Source of the DNA: Stenotrophomonas maltophilia | Lineage (GTDB): Bacteria; Pseudomonadota; Gammaproteobacteria; Xanthomonadales; Xanthomonadaceae | Direction: 5' to 3' | Length of the DNA stretch: 64,000 bases | Assembly (NCBI RefSeq): GCF_002799245.1 | Contig: NZ_NEQV01000007.1 | Location: 208,355 to 272,354, forward strand | In this document: positions 34,680 to 43,453 of the stretch, piece after piece | Numbering within the stretch: position 1 is the first letter of the stretch | Layout: the number at the start of each line of letters is the position of its first letter | Position numbers and translations under genes: made by a program | Notes under the pieces: generated by a model | The model's input: only the letters and a program-made list of their open reading frames with translations | Database searches by the model: none | What the model was told of the DNA's origin: nothing

Positions 34680-35420
34680 ATGCGCCTTGCAAGCTTCGTC
34701 TTTGCCTTCGTCCTCAGCGCTTTTGCCGGTGCTGCCCAGGCCCAGGTGGTCACCCTCAACAAGGGCGGCTTCGTGCTGACCTACGACTGCAGCATCCACA
34801 GCGCCACCCGCTACGAGTACACGCTCACCGCCGATACCGGTTCGGCCGCACGGCCGTCCAGCTTCTACAAGGACCCGGACCTGCCGGCCGGCTGCCTGGG
34901 CCAGACCAGCACTGCGTCCTATGCCAGCATCAAGTCCGGTTATGACCGTGGCCACCTGGTCACCTCCAACCACATGGATTACGACGCGACCTACATCCGC
35001 CGCGCCAACTACATGACCAACATCGTTCCGCAGGTGTCCAGCTTCAACCAGGGCATCTGGGTGAAGGCCGAGAACGTGGCCGAGTGCTACCGCGACATCG
35101 CGCCGGTGGATGTCTACGGCGGCGTGGTCTACGGCGATGCCGCCAATGATTACTTCCTGGCCAGCCACGGCATCCCGACGCCGGAGTTCTTCTGGAAGAC
35201 GATCATCACCCGCGACCCGAACACCGGAACCGCCAAGGCGATCAGCTGGATCATCCCGAATGAAGCGAACCTGGGAAGCCTGGACAACTACCTGGTGACG
35301 ATTGCCGACCTGGAGGAGCTGCTGGGCGCCAGCTACGTGGCGATCAACGCACCGGCCTCGCTGAAGAACATGCTGCCGGCCACCACCTGGCCGCAGCCGG
35401 CCGGGTGTGACCTGGGCTGA
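34680..35420 (+). CDS. secreted DNA/RNA non-specific endonuclease
   Basis: A 246-residue nuclease of the NUC1/EndA family (beta-beta-alpha-metal fold). The signal peptide ends at AQA (residue ~22). The DRGH motif is at residues 89-92 (YDRGHLVTSNHM), where the histidine is the general base, and the magnesium-binding asparagine lies in PQVSSFNQGIW. Cysteines in DCSIHS, GCLGQ, ECYRD and AGCDLG suggest disulfides in an exported enzyme. GGAG is 8 nt upstream of the ATG. Likely roles are nutrient scavenging, biofilm DNA turnover or escape from extracellular DNA traps (family knowledge). Confidence 0.92.
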   Translation: MRLASFVFAFVLSAFAGAAQAQVVTLNKGGFVLTYDCSIHSATRYEYTLTADTGSAARPSSFYKDPDLPAGCLGQTSTASYASIKSGYDRGHLVTSNHMDYDATYIRRANYMTNIVPQVSSFNQGIWVKAENVAECYRDIAPVDVYGGVVYGDAANDYFLASHGIPTPEFFWKTIITRDPNTGTAKAISWIIPNEANLGSLDNYLVTIADLEELLGASYVAINAPASLKNMLPATTWPQPAGCDLG

Positions 35421-35438
35421 GCGACTGGCAGAAGAACG

Positions 35439-36296
35439 TCACGATGCCTGTACACGCAGGCATCGCGACGCCAGCACCCTGGCAGACAGGAACTGCAGTA
35501 CGGCGCCGATGAGCACGGCAAAGGCCAGCCCGCGCCCTATCGTCGGTGCCCCAGCGGACAGCATTCGCAGCAGGTACGCCACGCTGGACAGGCTGATCAG
35601 CAGGGACGTAGCAAGCAGGACCAGCGACACCACCATCGTGCGCACCATCGATGCGGGTCGCGGCGACGGCGCGCTGGCCCATACGCCCGCAAACGTGGCC
35701 AGTGCGCAGGCCACCAGCAGGATCAGGCTGGCAATCTGCAGCTGCGCGGGCCCATCGAAAACCGGCATGACGAACTCGCCAGGCGAGATGGCCGCAGGCA
35801 AGTGCAACGCCAGGATCGGGAGCAGGCAGCTGCCGGCCGCCAGCGTCGACGCACCGGCGATGCTGGCACTGATGAGGTGATGGTGCACGCCCTCGGCACG
35901 GATGCGCCGCTGCATCAGCAACGCCGGCACCAAGGCCAGCAGCGTAAGGACCAGGGCATGCGCAAGCGCAGCCAGACTGATGGCTGCGACGCTGTAGACT
36001 GGGAACGGCAACTGTGCCATCGGAATGCGCATGGCGCGATCCAGCACGACGAGCAGCCCGAAAAAGGCGATCGAAGCGATCACCGGGTGGCGGATCCGCA
36101 GCGCACCGCGGCGCCCGAACAGCAGCATCGACACCAGTACCGCTGCCCCGGCAAACAGGCTCAGGCGAAAACCGAGCTCAGCCACCGCGTTGCCGATTTC
36201 ACGTGAGGCCTCGGGCGGCCCCAGACGATACCCGAATGCGATCAGGCGGATGGCTACGGGCAGGTACAGGCAGAGCACGTAGAGCTTGGCGGCCAT
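35439..36296 (-). CDS. multi-pass membrane protein, unrecognised
   Basis: About 285 residues with seven or eight membrane segments (for example KLYVLCLYLPVAIRLIAFGY, VFDGPAQLQIASLILLVACA). No family recognised. The start is uncertain: ATG at 36296 has no ribosome site, while TTG at 36344 has GGGA upstream and would add 16 residues (NRLRSFFGAYPIQFA). The longer open frame beyond that is shadow of the antisense HAD gene. It is convergent with the secreted nuclease gene with only 18 bp between. Confidence 0.6.
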   Translation of the reverse strand: MAAKLYVLCLYLPVAIRLIAFGYRLGPPEASREIGNAVAELGFRLSLFAGAAVLVSMLLFGRRGALRIRHPVIASIAFFGLLVVLDRAMRIPMAQLPFPVYSVAAISLAALAHALVLTLLALVPALLMQRRIRAEGVHHHLISASIAGASTLAAGSCLLPILALHLPAAISPGEFVMPVFDGPAQLQIASLILLVACALATFAGVWASAPSPRPASMVRTMVVSLVLLATSLLISLSSVAYLLRMLSAGAPTIGRGLAFAVLIGAVLQFLSARVLASRCLRVQAS

Positions 36297-36476
36297 CGCG
36301 AACTGGATGGGGTAAGCACCGAAGAATGATCGCAATCGGTTCAAGGCATATTCCCGTGCAGGCGCTGGGCGGGGTGGCCCCGGCAGTCTAGCGTTGCTGT
36401 GGCCAGCGTGCCCTGCCCGCCCTGCTGTGGGAAAATGGCGGGCACGTCGCCCCTTTGGCTGTTCCCGGAGTTGTAG

Positions 36477-37172
36477 ATGTCCCGTTTCCCCTTTGCTGCC
36501 GTGCTGTTCGACTGCGACGGCGTCCTGGTCGATTCCGAGCCGCTGGTGGCCCGCGTGCTCTCGGAAATGCTGACCGAGCGCGGCTGGGCGCTGACCCCGG
36601 CGCAGGCTGGCGAGGTCTTCCTGGGACAATCCGTGGCCCATCTGGCCGGACTGATCGCAGAGCGCACCGGCAAGCCGTTCACCGAGGAATGGCTGGAGGA
36701 ATTCCGGCAGCAGCGCAACCGTGCGCTGGAGCAGGACCTTGAGGCGATCCGGGGGGCACCCGAGGCGGTGCGTGCGATCGCCGCGGCCACCGGCGGCCGC
36801 ATTGCCTGCGCCTCCGGTGCCGACCTGTTCAAGGTGAAGCTGCAGCTGGGCAAGGTCGGCATCCTCGATGCCTTCGGCGGCCACGTCTTCAGTGGCCAGG
36901 ACATGGCGCGCACCAAACCCCACCCGGATGTATATCTGGCCGCTGCCGCTGCGCTGGGTGTGGACCCGACGCGCTGCGCGGTGATCGAAGACACGGTAAC
37001 CGGCGCGACCGCCGGCGTCGCAGCGGGTGCGACCGTGTTTGGTTTCAGCGAGGGTGGCCCGCACCACAGCACGCCGGAAGCCCTGCGTGCGGCGGGTGCG
37101 AAGGTGATCTTCCAGCGCATGGAAGATCTGCCGGACCTGCTCGCCAGCTACGCCGCCAGCGCGGTCGCCTGA
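36477..37172 (+). CDS. HAD-family phosphatase (subfamily IA)
   Basis: A 231-residue haloacid-dehalogenase phosphatase. Motif I is FDCDGVLVDSEP (Asp12 and Asp14 as nucleophile and acid), motif II sits in CASGAD, and motifs III/IV are KPHPDVYL and VIEDTVTGATAG. A cap domain lies between residues ~18 and 85. The set resembles beta-phosphoglucomutase / 2-deoxyglucose-6-phosphatase relatives; RGAPEAVRAIA and the ED loop are typical, but the substrate is open. GGAG is 7-8 nt before the ATG. Confidence 0.88.
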   Translation: MSRFPFAAVLFDCDGVLVDSEPLVARVLSEMLTERGWALTPAQAGEVFLGQSVAHLAGLIAERTGKPFTEEWLEEFRQQRNRALEQDLEAIRGAPEAVRAIAAATGGRIACASGADLFKVKLQLGKVGILDAFGGHVFSGQDMARTKPHPDVYLAAAAALGVDPTRCAVIEDTVTGATAGVAAGATVFGFSEGGPHHSTPEALRAAGAKVIFQRMEDLPDLLASYAASAVA

Positions 37173-37179
37173 CGCTGCC

Positions 37180-37410
37180 TCAGCCCGCAGCGCCCAGTGC
37201 GGCGTTGCGGCGTTTCCCGGCGTAGTGCAGCACGAACAGGTACAGGCCGGTGAACAGCTGCAGGAACAATGGCGGCAACGGCGAATAGGTGATCCACGCT
37301 GCAGGCTCGCCCTGCCCCAGCCCGCGCGCGGCGAAGTTGGCGATCACGGCCAGGGTGAAGACGATCGAGGTCCAGCGATGCACGGGCCGCGCCCAGCCGC
37401 CCCGGCTCAT
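37180..37410 (-). CDS. small two-helix membrane protein
   Basis: A 76-residue protein with two membrane segments (SIVFTLAVIANFAARGL and PPLFLQLFTGLYLFVLHYAG) and basic ends. It overlaps the stop of the glyoxalase-fold gene by ATGA, so it is translationally coupled to it. No family function is known to me; similar small proteins accompany VOC genes in related genomes (recollection, not searched). Confidence 0.68.
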   Translation of the reverse strand: MSRGGWARPVHRWTSIVFTLAVIANFAARGLGQGEPAAWITYSPLPPLFLQLFTGLYLFVLHYAGKRRNAALGAAG

Positions 37411-37832
37411 TGACGGCGCCTGGCTTCGGAGCGGGCTTCGATCATCTTCCAGCCGTTGCCCGAAGGGTCACGGAATCCGGCATCGATGGCGCCGTAGCGT
37501 TCGATCGGCTCCTGGGTGAACTCCACGCCCTGCGCCAGCCATTGCGCGTACCGGGCCTGGCAGTCATCCACGGCCAGCACCAGGGGCGGCATCGCGCCCT
37601 TGGCCACCAGCTGCTGCAGCGCCTGTGCGGTGGCCGTGTCGTGGGTGGGCGGACCGGGCACGAACAGGCCCAGCTGGAAACCGTCCTGGCCGGGGCTGCG
37701 CACCGTCAGCCAGCGGTAGCTGCCGTTGCGCACGTCGGTGTGCACTTCGAAGCCGAGCTTGCCGACGTAGAACGCGAGCGCTTCATCCTGGTCGCGCACA
37801 TACAGGCCGACCGTGTTCACAGTGTTCGTCAT
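37407..37832 (-). CDS. VOC/glyoxalase-fold protein
   Basis: A 141-residue vicinal-oxygen-chelate protein. Two beta-alpha-beta-beta-beta modules are visible: VGLYVRDQDEALAFYVGKLG (residues ~7-26), and PPLVLAVDDCQARYAQWLAQ leading to AIDAGFRDPSGNGWKMIE with the C-terminal metal-site glutamate. GGAGG lies just before the ATG at 37832. Members include glyoxalases, dioxygenases and antibiotic-resistance proteins; the substrate is not predictable. It is coupled to the small membrane protein downstream and sits next to an AraC gene that may regulate it. Confidence 0.85.
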   Translation of the reverse strand: MTNTVNTVGLYVRDQDEALAFYVGKLGFEVHTDVRNGSYRWLTVRSPGQDGFQLGLFVPGPPTHDTATAQALQQLVAKGAMPPLVLAVDDCQARYAQWLAQGVEFTQEPIERYGAIDAGFRDPSGNGWKMIEARSEARRRQ

Positions 37833-37842
37833 GGGACCTCCC

Positions 37843-38310
37843 TCAGGTGGGGTCCACGTTAGCAACCGCCTGGCGACGGCGCTTCTCCAAAACTGCGATG
37901 TTCAGGTCCGGTCGCTGCGCGGCGCGTGCGTGGCATTCCGGCACGCTGGCCGGCGTCGCCTGGCCGGCGCGCTCACGCTCGCGCTCGCGCACATTGCCAG
38001 GGCTGTCGCCGGTGATGTCACGAAAGATGCGCCCAAAGGTGCCCAGGCTGCTCCAGCCGGTCTGCGCGGCGATCTCGGTGACCGGCAGGTCGGTATCACG
38101 CAACATCGCCACGGCCCGTTCAATGCGGCGGCTGAGCAGGTAGCGGTGTGGCGGCAGCCCGAAGGCCTGCTTGAACGAGCGCGCGAAATGCGCCGGCGAC
38201 ACCGCGCTGACCTCGGCCAGGCGGGTCACCGGCCAGTCTTCGTGACTGGCGTGGTCCATCCGGTCCTTGGCACGCAGCAGGCGTCGCAGCAGTTCGGGGC
38301 TCTGGCTCAT
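37843..38310 (-). CDS. AraC-family regulator (short form)
   Basis: A 155-residue regulator consisting mainly of the AraC DNA-binding domain: first helix-turn-helix VTRLAEVSAVSPAHFARSF, second VTEIAAQTGWSSLGTFGRIF, at residues ~25-105. There is no effector domain, only a basic tail (NVRERERERAGQ). It ends 10 bp before the glyoxalase-fold gene on the same strand, the common pairing of a short AraC with a VOC protein, so it probably activates that gene. The ATG at 38310 has a GAGAG ribosome site; an earlier ATG at 38331 is possible. Confidence 0.85.
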   Translation of the reverse strand: MSQSPELLRRLLRAKDRMDHASHEDWPVTRLAEVSAVSPAHFARSFKQAFGLPPHRYLLSRRIERAVAMLRDTDLPVTEIAAQTGWSSLGTFGRIFRDITGDSPGNVRERERERAGQATPASVPECHARAAQRPDLNIAVLEKRRRQAVANVDPT

Positions 38311-38380
38311 CTCTCGCGCACGGCAGCTCAAGGGGCGATGAGCGAAGCGTGGGCGGCACGCCGCCCCGCGTCAACCCGGT

Positions 38381-39736
38381 TCAGCGCTGCGCCGGCAGCT
38401 CCAGCCGATGCTTGCGGCACAACCGATACACGGTCACCCGCGAGATCTGCATCTGCCGCGCGCATTCGGAGACGTTGTAGCCGGTCTGGCGCAGGGTCTG
38501 CAGCAGTACATCGCGTTCGGCCTGGCCGCGCGCATCATGCAGCATCGCTCCGGGCGGCGCATGCACGGGCCCACCCAGTTCGAGGTCACGCTCGCTGATC
38601 AGCTCGCCTTCGGCCATGATCGCTGCCCGCTGCACCCGGTTGAGCAGTTCACGGACGTTGCCGGGCCAGCCGAAGCGTCGCATCGCCTGCAACGCAGCAG
38701 GTGCGAAGCCACGTGCGCGCACGCTGTGGCGCAGGCGGAAGCAGCGCAGGAAATGTTCGGCCAGCAGCTGCACATCGGCGCCGCGCTCGCGCAGTGGCGG
38801 CATCAGCAGGCGCAGGACGTTGAGGCGATAGTAGAGATCACTGCGGAACCGTCCCTGCGCCACCGCGTGTTCCAGTTCCACGTGGGTAGCCGCCAGTACA
38901 CGCACATCGGCGCGCAGCGGCTGGCTGCTGCCTACCCGTTCGAAGGTGCCTTCCTGCAGCACGCGCAGCAGGCTGGTCTGCGCCTCGGCCGGCAGGTCGC
39001 CGACTTCATCGAGGAACACAGTGCCGCCGTGTGCGGTTTCAAACACGCCGATCTGGCGCTTGTCGGCGCCGGTGAACGAGCCGCGCTCGTGGCCGAACAG
39101 CTCCGACTGCACCAGGTTCGCGGGGATGGCACCGCAGTTGATGGCGATGAACGGCTTGCCAGCGCGGCTGGACAGCGCATGCAGCGCGTGTGCCGCCAGC
39201 TCCTTGCCGGTGCCGGTTTCGCCGGTGACCAGCACCGGCAGTTCGACCGGCGCGAATTTGTGCAGCACCGTGCGCACCGCGTGCAGCGCGGGACTCTCGC
39301 CGATCAAGGTGTTCGGCCCCTTCCCGCTGCACCCCTCATGGGGAGGCGGATCATCCGCGTCGAACTGCTGGCGCATGGCAGCCACCAGATCCTGCAGGCC
39401 GAAAGGCAGCGTGAACCGCGAGAGGCAGTGCTGCAGCAAGGGCAGCCACGCCACAGGCGCGGGCCCCGCGCCGGGCGGCAGCACCGCAAGCCACGGCAGA
39501 TGCGCGTGCTGTTCGATCCATGGCGCCAGCAACTGCAGCGCGGGGGCATCCAGATGGCGAAGATCCAGCACGGCGAGCAGGCGGTCACGCCCGCGCAGCC
39601 CGATCGCCATCGCCGGGTCGGGATGGATGCGGCGCACGTACCAGCCTGCAGCCGCCAGCGCGCTGCGTTCGTTCGGCAACGGCTCGCCGAACCAGAGTAC
39701 GCAACGTGATGTAGAAGCCTCCGGGACCGCCGCCAT
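38381..39736 (-). CDS. sigma-54-dependent transcriptional activator, VpsR-like
   Basis: A 451-residue bacterial enhancer-binding protein. Residues ~1-130 form a receiver-like domain without an obvious phospho-aspartate, similar in plan to VpsR. The AAA+ domain has Walker A GETGTGKE (172-179), the sigma-54 contact loop GSFTGA (219-224, alanine to serine against GAFTGA), Walker B FLDEVG (241-246) and the arginine-finger region FRSDLYYRLNVL. The C-terminal Fis-type helix-turn-helix (NVSECARQMQISRVTVYRL) binds DNA. It is divergent from the Fap-like operon, whose start has a -24/-12 promoter and upstream palindromes, so it is very likely that operon's activator. The input signal (possibly c-di-GMP, as for VpsR) is not shown. 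Confidence 0.9.
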   Translation of the reverse strand: MAAVPEASTSRCVLWFGEPLPNERSALAAAGWYVRRIHPDPAMAIGLRGRDRLLAVLDLRHLDAPALQLLAPWIEQHAHLPWLAVLPPGAGPAPVAWLPLLQHCLSRFTLPFGLQDLVAAMRQQFDADDPPPHEGCSGKGPNTLIGESPALHAVRTVLHKFAPVELPVLVTGETGTGKELAAHALHALSSRAGKPFIAINCGAIPANLVQSELFGHERGSFTGADKRQIGVFETAHGGTVFLDEVGDLPAEAQTSLLRVLQEGTFERVGSSQPLRADVRVLAATHVELEHAVAQGRFRSDLYYRLNVLRLLMPPLRERGADVQLLAEHFLRCFRLRHSVRARGFAPAALQAMRRFGWPGNVRELLNRVQRAAIMAEGELISERDLELGGPVHAPPGAMLHDARGQAERDVLLQTLRQTGYNVSECARQMQISRVTVYRLCRKHRLELPAQR

Positions 39737-39909
39737 GCTTCCCCCAGCATCCGGACACCGTCGGCGGACTCTCAGGCAATCACCGGCGTGCCGCCCCCCG
39801 CCGGGACCTCTACGGCCACCGCGGCGGCCTTTGATGGGCGATCCTAGCGCTGCGCTAAACGGCGGCGCAATGAGCGCCGCGTCAAGACCGCGCCGGCTGA
39901 AGCGGCATC

Positions 39910-39936
39910 GTTACAGTCCGCGGCGGCCCCTGTAAC
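39910..39936. promoter_or_regulatory. GTTACAG-N13-CTGTAAC palindrome, candidate enhancer site
   Basis: Perfect 7-bp inverted repeat with 13-nt spacer, 148 bp upstream of the -24/-12 promoter at 40084. A further half-site CTGTAAC occurs at 40013-40019. Distance and dyad symmetry suit an enhancer-binding-protein site. The 395-bp region 39737-40131 holds only these sites and the promoters. Confidence 0.55.
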
Positions 39937-40083
39937 AGCCCTGCGACAGTCGGGCACCCGCCTTGCCCTGCGGCGCCTGGCGCTGCGGAATCCCGACATT
40001 GTTCCCACGCCGCTGTAACAACGCGGCAGCAGCAGCGCACTCCCGCAACCGCCTGCCCTCATGGCGGCCAGGCCTTTCAGGGT

Positions 40084-40099
40084 TGGCACGGTTGATGCG
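40084..40099 (+). promoter_or_regulatory. sigma-54 (-24/-12) promoter of the Fap-like operon
   Basis: TGGCACG-GTTG-ATGCG: the -24 half is a perfect consensus and the -12 half has the invariant GC with exact 10-bp spacing between GG and GC; one mismatch (A for the first T). It lies 33 nt before the first gene's ATG, placing the transcription start near 40110. Confidence 0.8.
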
Positions 40100-40131
40100 T
40101 GGTTCCGCCGCAGCCATCACCGGAGATCGGC

Positions 40132-40662
40132 ATGGACGGCACCCCCTTCATTCGCAGCCTGTCGGCAACGCTGGCCGTGGCCCTGCTGTCGGTTGGCGCG
40201 AGCGCCTCCGCGTCCGGTGCCCGCCAGGGCGTAAAGGCACAACCGGGCGAAATCGTCCTGTTGCGGGATGTCTCCACGCGCCCGGCCTACCGCATGGCGC
40301 CGCCCGGCATGGCGCTGATCGCCGACCCGAAACCCCAGCGCGAAATCGCAGCAGCGCTCGGTACGGGTACTCCGGCAGACGGGATGGACGAGCTGAGCGA
40401 TGAGGACTACGCGGGCATGGGCGCGGGTCATACAGCCGCGGCCGCCACACCCACGGGCACCACCGTCGAACGGGTCACCCAGCAGGCCCTGGGCGGCACA
40501 CTCGGGCGCAGTGGTGACGGCGTGGTCGGCAACAGTCTCGGCGGCGCCATGAGTGGTCCGCTCGGTGCGGTCGGCAGCAGTACACGCGGCATCGGCGATA
40601 CCGTGCGCGGCGCCCTCGCCCAGTTCCCGTTGCAGGGCACTGCCCCGGCAGGTGGCAAATGA
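40132..40662 (+). CDS. secreted first protein of Fap-like operon
   Basis: A 176-residue exported protein. The signal peptide ends near ASASA (residue ~27). The mature part is low in complexity: EIVLLRDVSTRPAYRMAPPG, then a Gly/Thr/Ser-rich C-terminal half (GGTLGRSGDGVVGNSLGGAM). No family is recognised. It is the first gene after the sigma-54 promoter, where Pseudomonas fap operons carry FapA, a secreted protein that tunes fibre composition; equivalence is positional only. GGAG lies 6 nt before the ATG. Its stop overlaps the next start as ATGA. Confidence 0.7.
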   Translation: MDGTPFIRSLSATLAVALLSVGASASASGARQGVKAQPGEIVLLRDVSTRPAYRMAPPGMALIADPKPQREIAAALGTGTPADGMDELSDEDYAGMGAGHTAAAATPTGTTVERVTQQALGGTLGRSGDGVVGNSLGGAMSGPLGAVGSSTRGIGDTVRGALAQFPLQGTAPAGGK

Positions 40663-41276
40663 GGCGGGCGCGATGGCTGCTGTTGATCCTGTCTGCCTCG
40701 CCGCTGATCGTGCAGGCCGATGACTACAGCGGCATGCTCGCCTACCTCGACGTTGCCCGCATCGACGGCCATGCACTGGCCGGCGCCAACGGCGCCATCG
40801 CGGTGAACCAGGCGGCCGGCGACCTCAACCTGCAGGCCAACCTGCGCGGCATCGCCACGGGCGAACATGCCGGCGTATCGATCGGCCAGCAACAACTACA
40901 GGGCGGCAACCGCGTGCTGGGCGCACCGCTGCACGCCACCGCCATCATCGACGGCGCGGCGCTGGCCGGTGCCAGTGGCATCGCATCCATCAACCAGGCC
41001 AGCGGCATTGCCAACACGACGCTCAACGTCGTCAGCGCGACGCTGGCCCGACAGGGCATACGCGAAACCGACGATACGGCGCTGGCCGCCGAAGGTTCCG
41101 CGTTGGCAGGGGGGCGGGACGACACCGGTCGCGGCGACGCGACGGGCACCCGCAGCGCCGGTGTCACCAGCACCGCGCTGCGGGGATTCGACGGGGTCCT
41201 GCAACTCAATCAGATCGCGGGCAGCGGCAACGATACGGCCAATGTGCTGGGCCTTGTCGTGCAGGATCGCCCGTGA
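40659..41276 (+). CDS. amyloid-type repeat protein, minor subunit candidate
   Basis: A 205-residue exported protein (signal to residue ~20). It has three imperfect repeats of a G-x-G-x5-NQ-A/I-G/S-x4-N pattern: GANGAIAVNQAAGDLNLQAN, GASGIASINQASGIANTTLN and GFDGVLQLNQIAGSGNDTAN. The spacing of Gly, Asn and Gln resembles repeats of Fap and curli-type amyloids. A charged linker (DDTGRGDATGTRSAG) separates repeats two and three. It is coupled to the gene before it. By analogy it may be a nucleator or minor subunit (FapB/FapE-like); homology could not be tested. Confidence 0.68.
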   Translation: MRRARWLLLILSASPLIVQADDYSGMLAYLDVARIDGHALAGANGAIAVNQAAGDLNLQANLRGIATGEHAGVSIGQQQLQGGNRVLGAPLHATAIIDGAALAGASGIASINQASGIANTTLNVVSATLARQGIRETDDTALAAEGSALAGGRDDTGRGDATGTRSAGVTSTALRGFDGVLQLNQIAGSGNDTANVLGLVVQDRP

Positions 41277-41319
41277 CAACCACCCAACCGATGCACCACC
41301 TGATGAGAGAGAGGGCACC

Positions 41320-42636
41320 ATGAAAGCGACCGTCAAACGGACCATGCTCGCCATGGCGATTGCCACTGCCTCGACCGCCGCTGCGGCCAATGGCTGGGAC
41401 AACCAGAACGCCAACGCGAACATCAACCACACCCATACCGTCAGCGAAACCCGCAACGATACCCACAACCACACTGACAACGACGTGCGCAACCGTACCG
41501 TCAACGTCAATGTGCAGAAGCACAGCACCATCCAGGCCGACGAGCGCAAGGAAAAGAACAACCACGGCGTCGACGTGAACCTGGAGAAGGACCTGCGGCT
41601 GGGAACCGACATCCGTTTCTCCGGTGACCCGACCATCACCGGCGACATCGACCTCGACTCCGCTGCCATTGCCGTGATCGACAACCGCCAGTCGATCAGC
41701 AACAACGCCACCAGCAACAGCCTGGTCACCAACCGCGCCTCCATCGGCGACAGCGTGGGCGCCGGTGCATCGGGCAACCTCGGCTTCAACGTGGTATCCG
41801 GTGACAACAATGCGCAGGACAATGCCGCGTCGCTGTCCGCCGCCGACGCCTCCTTCAGCTTCGGCATGGCCGACGCCGAGGTATTCGTCAACCAGGCCGG
41901 CTTCGGCAACGCCACCATGAACTCCGGCGTCACCAATGCCGCAGGCCTGGGTGGCAATGCCTTCGGCGGCGCGTCCGGCAACATCGGCGTCAACATCGCT
42001 TCGGGCAACAACAACGAGCAGAAGAACGCACTCGCCGCCTCGGTCGCGACCACCGCGATGGCGCAGTCGAGCATCAGCTCCAACCAGGTCTCCACCGGCA
42101 ACACGGTCAGCAATGCCGGCTTCGTGCAGTCCTACACCGACACCGTGCAGGTCGGCCTGCATGGCGGCGTCAGCGGCCTGACCTGGGGCTATGGTGCGGG
42201 CACCTATCGCGGCACCGGCAACGCCTACCAGATGGCCAATTACTACCTGGATACGTGGAACGGCGAACTGCCGCACCCGGGTGGCAACAGCACCGGCCAC
42301 ATCGACCTGGACAACGAGATCCAGAACGCCACGATGAACCCCAACCGGCCGGGGGTGGGTGGCCTGGGCTTCGATACGCGTGAAAGCGGCACCAGCCAGT
42401 TCGTCGAACTGGGCGTGGCCGATCTGTACGCCAGCCTGAGCGGCACGGTCAGCACCACGCGCTGGGTGAACGTCGATGCCACCAATACCTCGGCGTTGTC
42501 CGGCAGTGCCTTCTCCGGCGCCTCCGGCAACATTGGCGTGAACGTGGCGGCCGGCACCGGCAACCTGCAGGCCAACAGCCTGGCACTGGCCGTGGCCCAG
42601 CCCAGCACCGGCCGCGGCGGTGGCAGCGGCGAGTAA
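41320..42636 (+). CDS. major amyloid-like repeat protein (FapC-like candidate)
   Basis: A 438-residue exported protein, signal peptide ending near TAAAA (residue ~22). The N-terminal ~75 residues are His/Asn/Thr-rich (NHTHTVSETRNDTHNHTDND). Repeats with the consensus GASGN-I-G-V/F-N then A/S-G-N-N follow: GASGNLGFNVVSGDNNAQDN, GASGNIGVNIASGNNNEQKN and GASGNIGVNVAAGTGNLQAN, separated by long linkers including a Tyr/Gly-rich one (LTWGYGAGTYRGTGNAYQMA). This Asn/Gln/Gly repeat-and-linker plan is that of FapC. GAGG lies 6-7 nt before the ATG. A 12-bp-stem hairpin follows, which could raise its mRNA over the downstream genes. Confidence 0.75.
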   Translation: MKATVKRTMLAMAIATASTAAAANGWDNQNANANINHTHTVSETRNDTHNHTDNDVRNRTVNVNVQKHSTIQADERKEKNNHGVDVNLEKDLRLGTDIRFSGDPTITGDIDLDSAAIAVIDNRQSISNNATSNSLVTNRASIGDSVGAGASGNLGFNVVSGDNNAQDNAASLSAADASFSFGMADAEVFVNQAGFGNATMNSGVTNAAGLGGNAFGGASGNIGVNIASGNNNEQKNALAASVATTAMAQSSISSNQVSTGNTVSNAGFVQSYTDTVQVGLHGGVSGLTWGYGAGTYRGTGNAYQMANYYLDTWNGELPHPGGNSTGHIDLDNEIQNATMNPNRPGVGGLGFDTRESGTSQFVELGVADLYASLSGTVSTTRWVNVDATNTSALSGSAFSGASGNIGVNVAAGTGNLQANSLALAVAQPSTGRGGGSGE

Positions 42637-42674
42637 GCGCACCACCCCGGTCGTCCGCCAACGGCCGGGTTCCC

Positions 42675-42725
42675 GGGAGCCCCTGTTCCTCCTCCCCCTT
42701 GGGACAGGGGCTCCCTCCTGCTGCT
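42675..42725 (+). other. long hairpin between major repeat protein and peptidase genes
   Basis: A perfect 12-bp stem (GGGAGCCCCTGT at 42675-42686 with ACAGGGGCTCCC at 42714-42725) and a 27-nt loop, in the 96-bp gap. No T-tract. Probably partial termination or 3'-end protection of the subunit mRNA (inference). Confidence 0.55.
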
Positions 42726-42732
42726 GGAGCAC

Positions 42733-43440
42733 ATGATGATCCGCCGCCACCTCACGATATGCCTGCTGCCCTGCCTGCTGTTGCTGGGCGCCACGCCGGC
42801 GCGGGCGGGTGACGTCGGCTTCGCCGGCGTGCTGCCCAATGGCGCACTGCTGCAGCAGAAGGTGGAAAGCATGCAGGAACGGCGCTACCGCAACGTGGTG
42901 CGGCAGCACACCGACTACAGCTGCGGGGCCGCAGCACTTGCGACGATCCTGCGCCATGCCTACCACCTGGATACCGACGAGGCGACGGTGATCGAAGGAA
43001 TGATGGGGGTCTCCGATCCGGCATTGGTGGCCGAGCGCGGTTTCTCGCTGCTCGACATCAAGCGCTACGTGGAGTCGCTGGGCATGCGCGGGCGCGGCTA
43101 TCGCATCGATGAAACACGCCTGCGCACGCTTCGCGTTCCCGGCCTGGTGCTGATGGACGTGCGTGGCTTCCGCCACTTCGTGGTGCTCAAGCAGGTCCGC
43201 CAGGGTGTCGTTGAAGTGGCCGATCCGATCCTGGGCAACCGCAGCCTGGCGATGCCCGAGTTCCTGGCAGCGTGGCCATCACGCGCGGTATTCGTGGTGA
43301 TCGGCAGTGATTTCGATCGCAACACGGTCCTGCTGCAACCCAGCGAACGGCCCAGTGCCCGCGCGCTCTACGCGCGGCAGGGGCCGATCACCGATGCCGA
43401 GCTGGTCGACTTCGGCTTCAGCCACGCCGACCTGTTCTGA
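42733..43440 (+). CDS. C39 peptidase-like protein (FapD-like)
   Basis: A 235-residue exported protein with a C39-type cysteine peptidase domain. The signal peptide ends at ARA (residue ~25). Catalytic residues are visible: Gln58 and Cys64 in RQHTDYSCGAAALATIL, His148 in FRHFVVL and Asp164 in VADP. FapD in Pseudomonas is the C39-like protein of the amyloid operon and is thought to process or handle amyloid subunits in the periplasm. Length and position agree. The ATG at 42733 (a second follows at once) has GGAG upstream. Confidence 0.88.
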   Translation: MMIRRHLTICLLPCLLLLGATPARAGDVGFAGVLPNGALLQQKVESMQERRYRNVVRQHTDYSCGAAALATILRHAYHLDTDEATVIEGMMGVSDPALVAERGFSLLDIKRYVESLGMRGRGYRIDETRLRTLRVPGLVLMDVRGFRHFVVLKQVRQGVVEVADPILGNRSLAMPEFLAAWPSRAVFVVIGSDFDRNTVLLQPSERPSARALYARQGPITDAELVDFGFSHADLF

Positions 43441-43453
43441 AGGAGGTTCCGCC

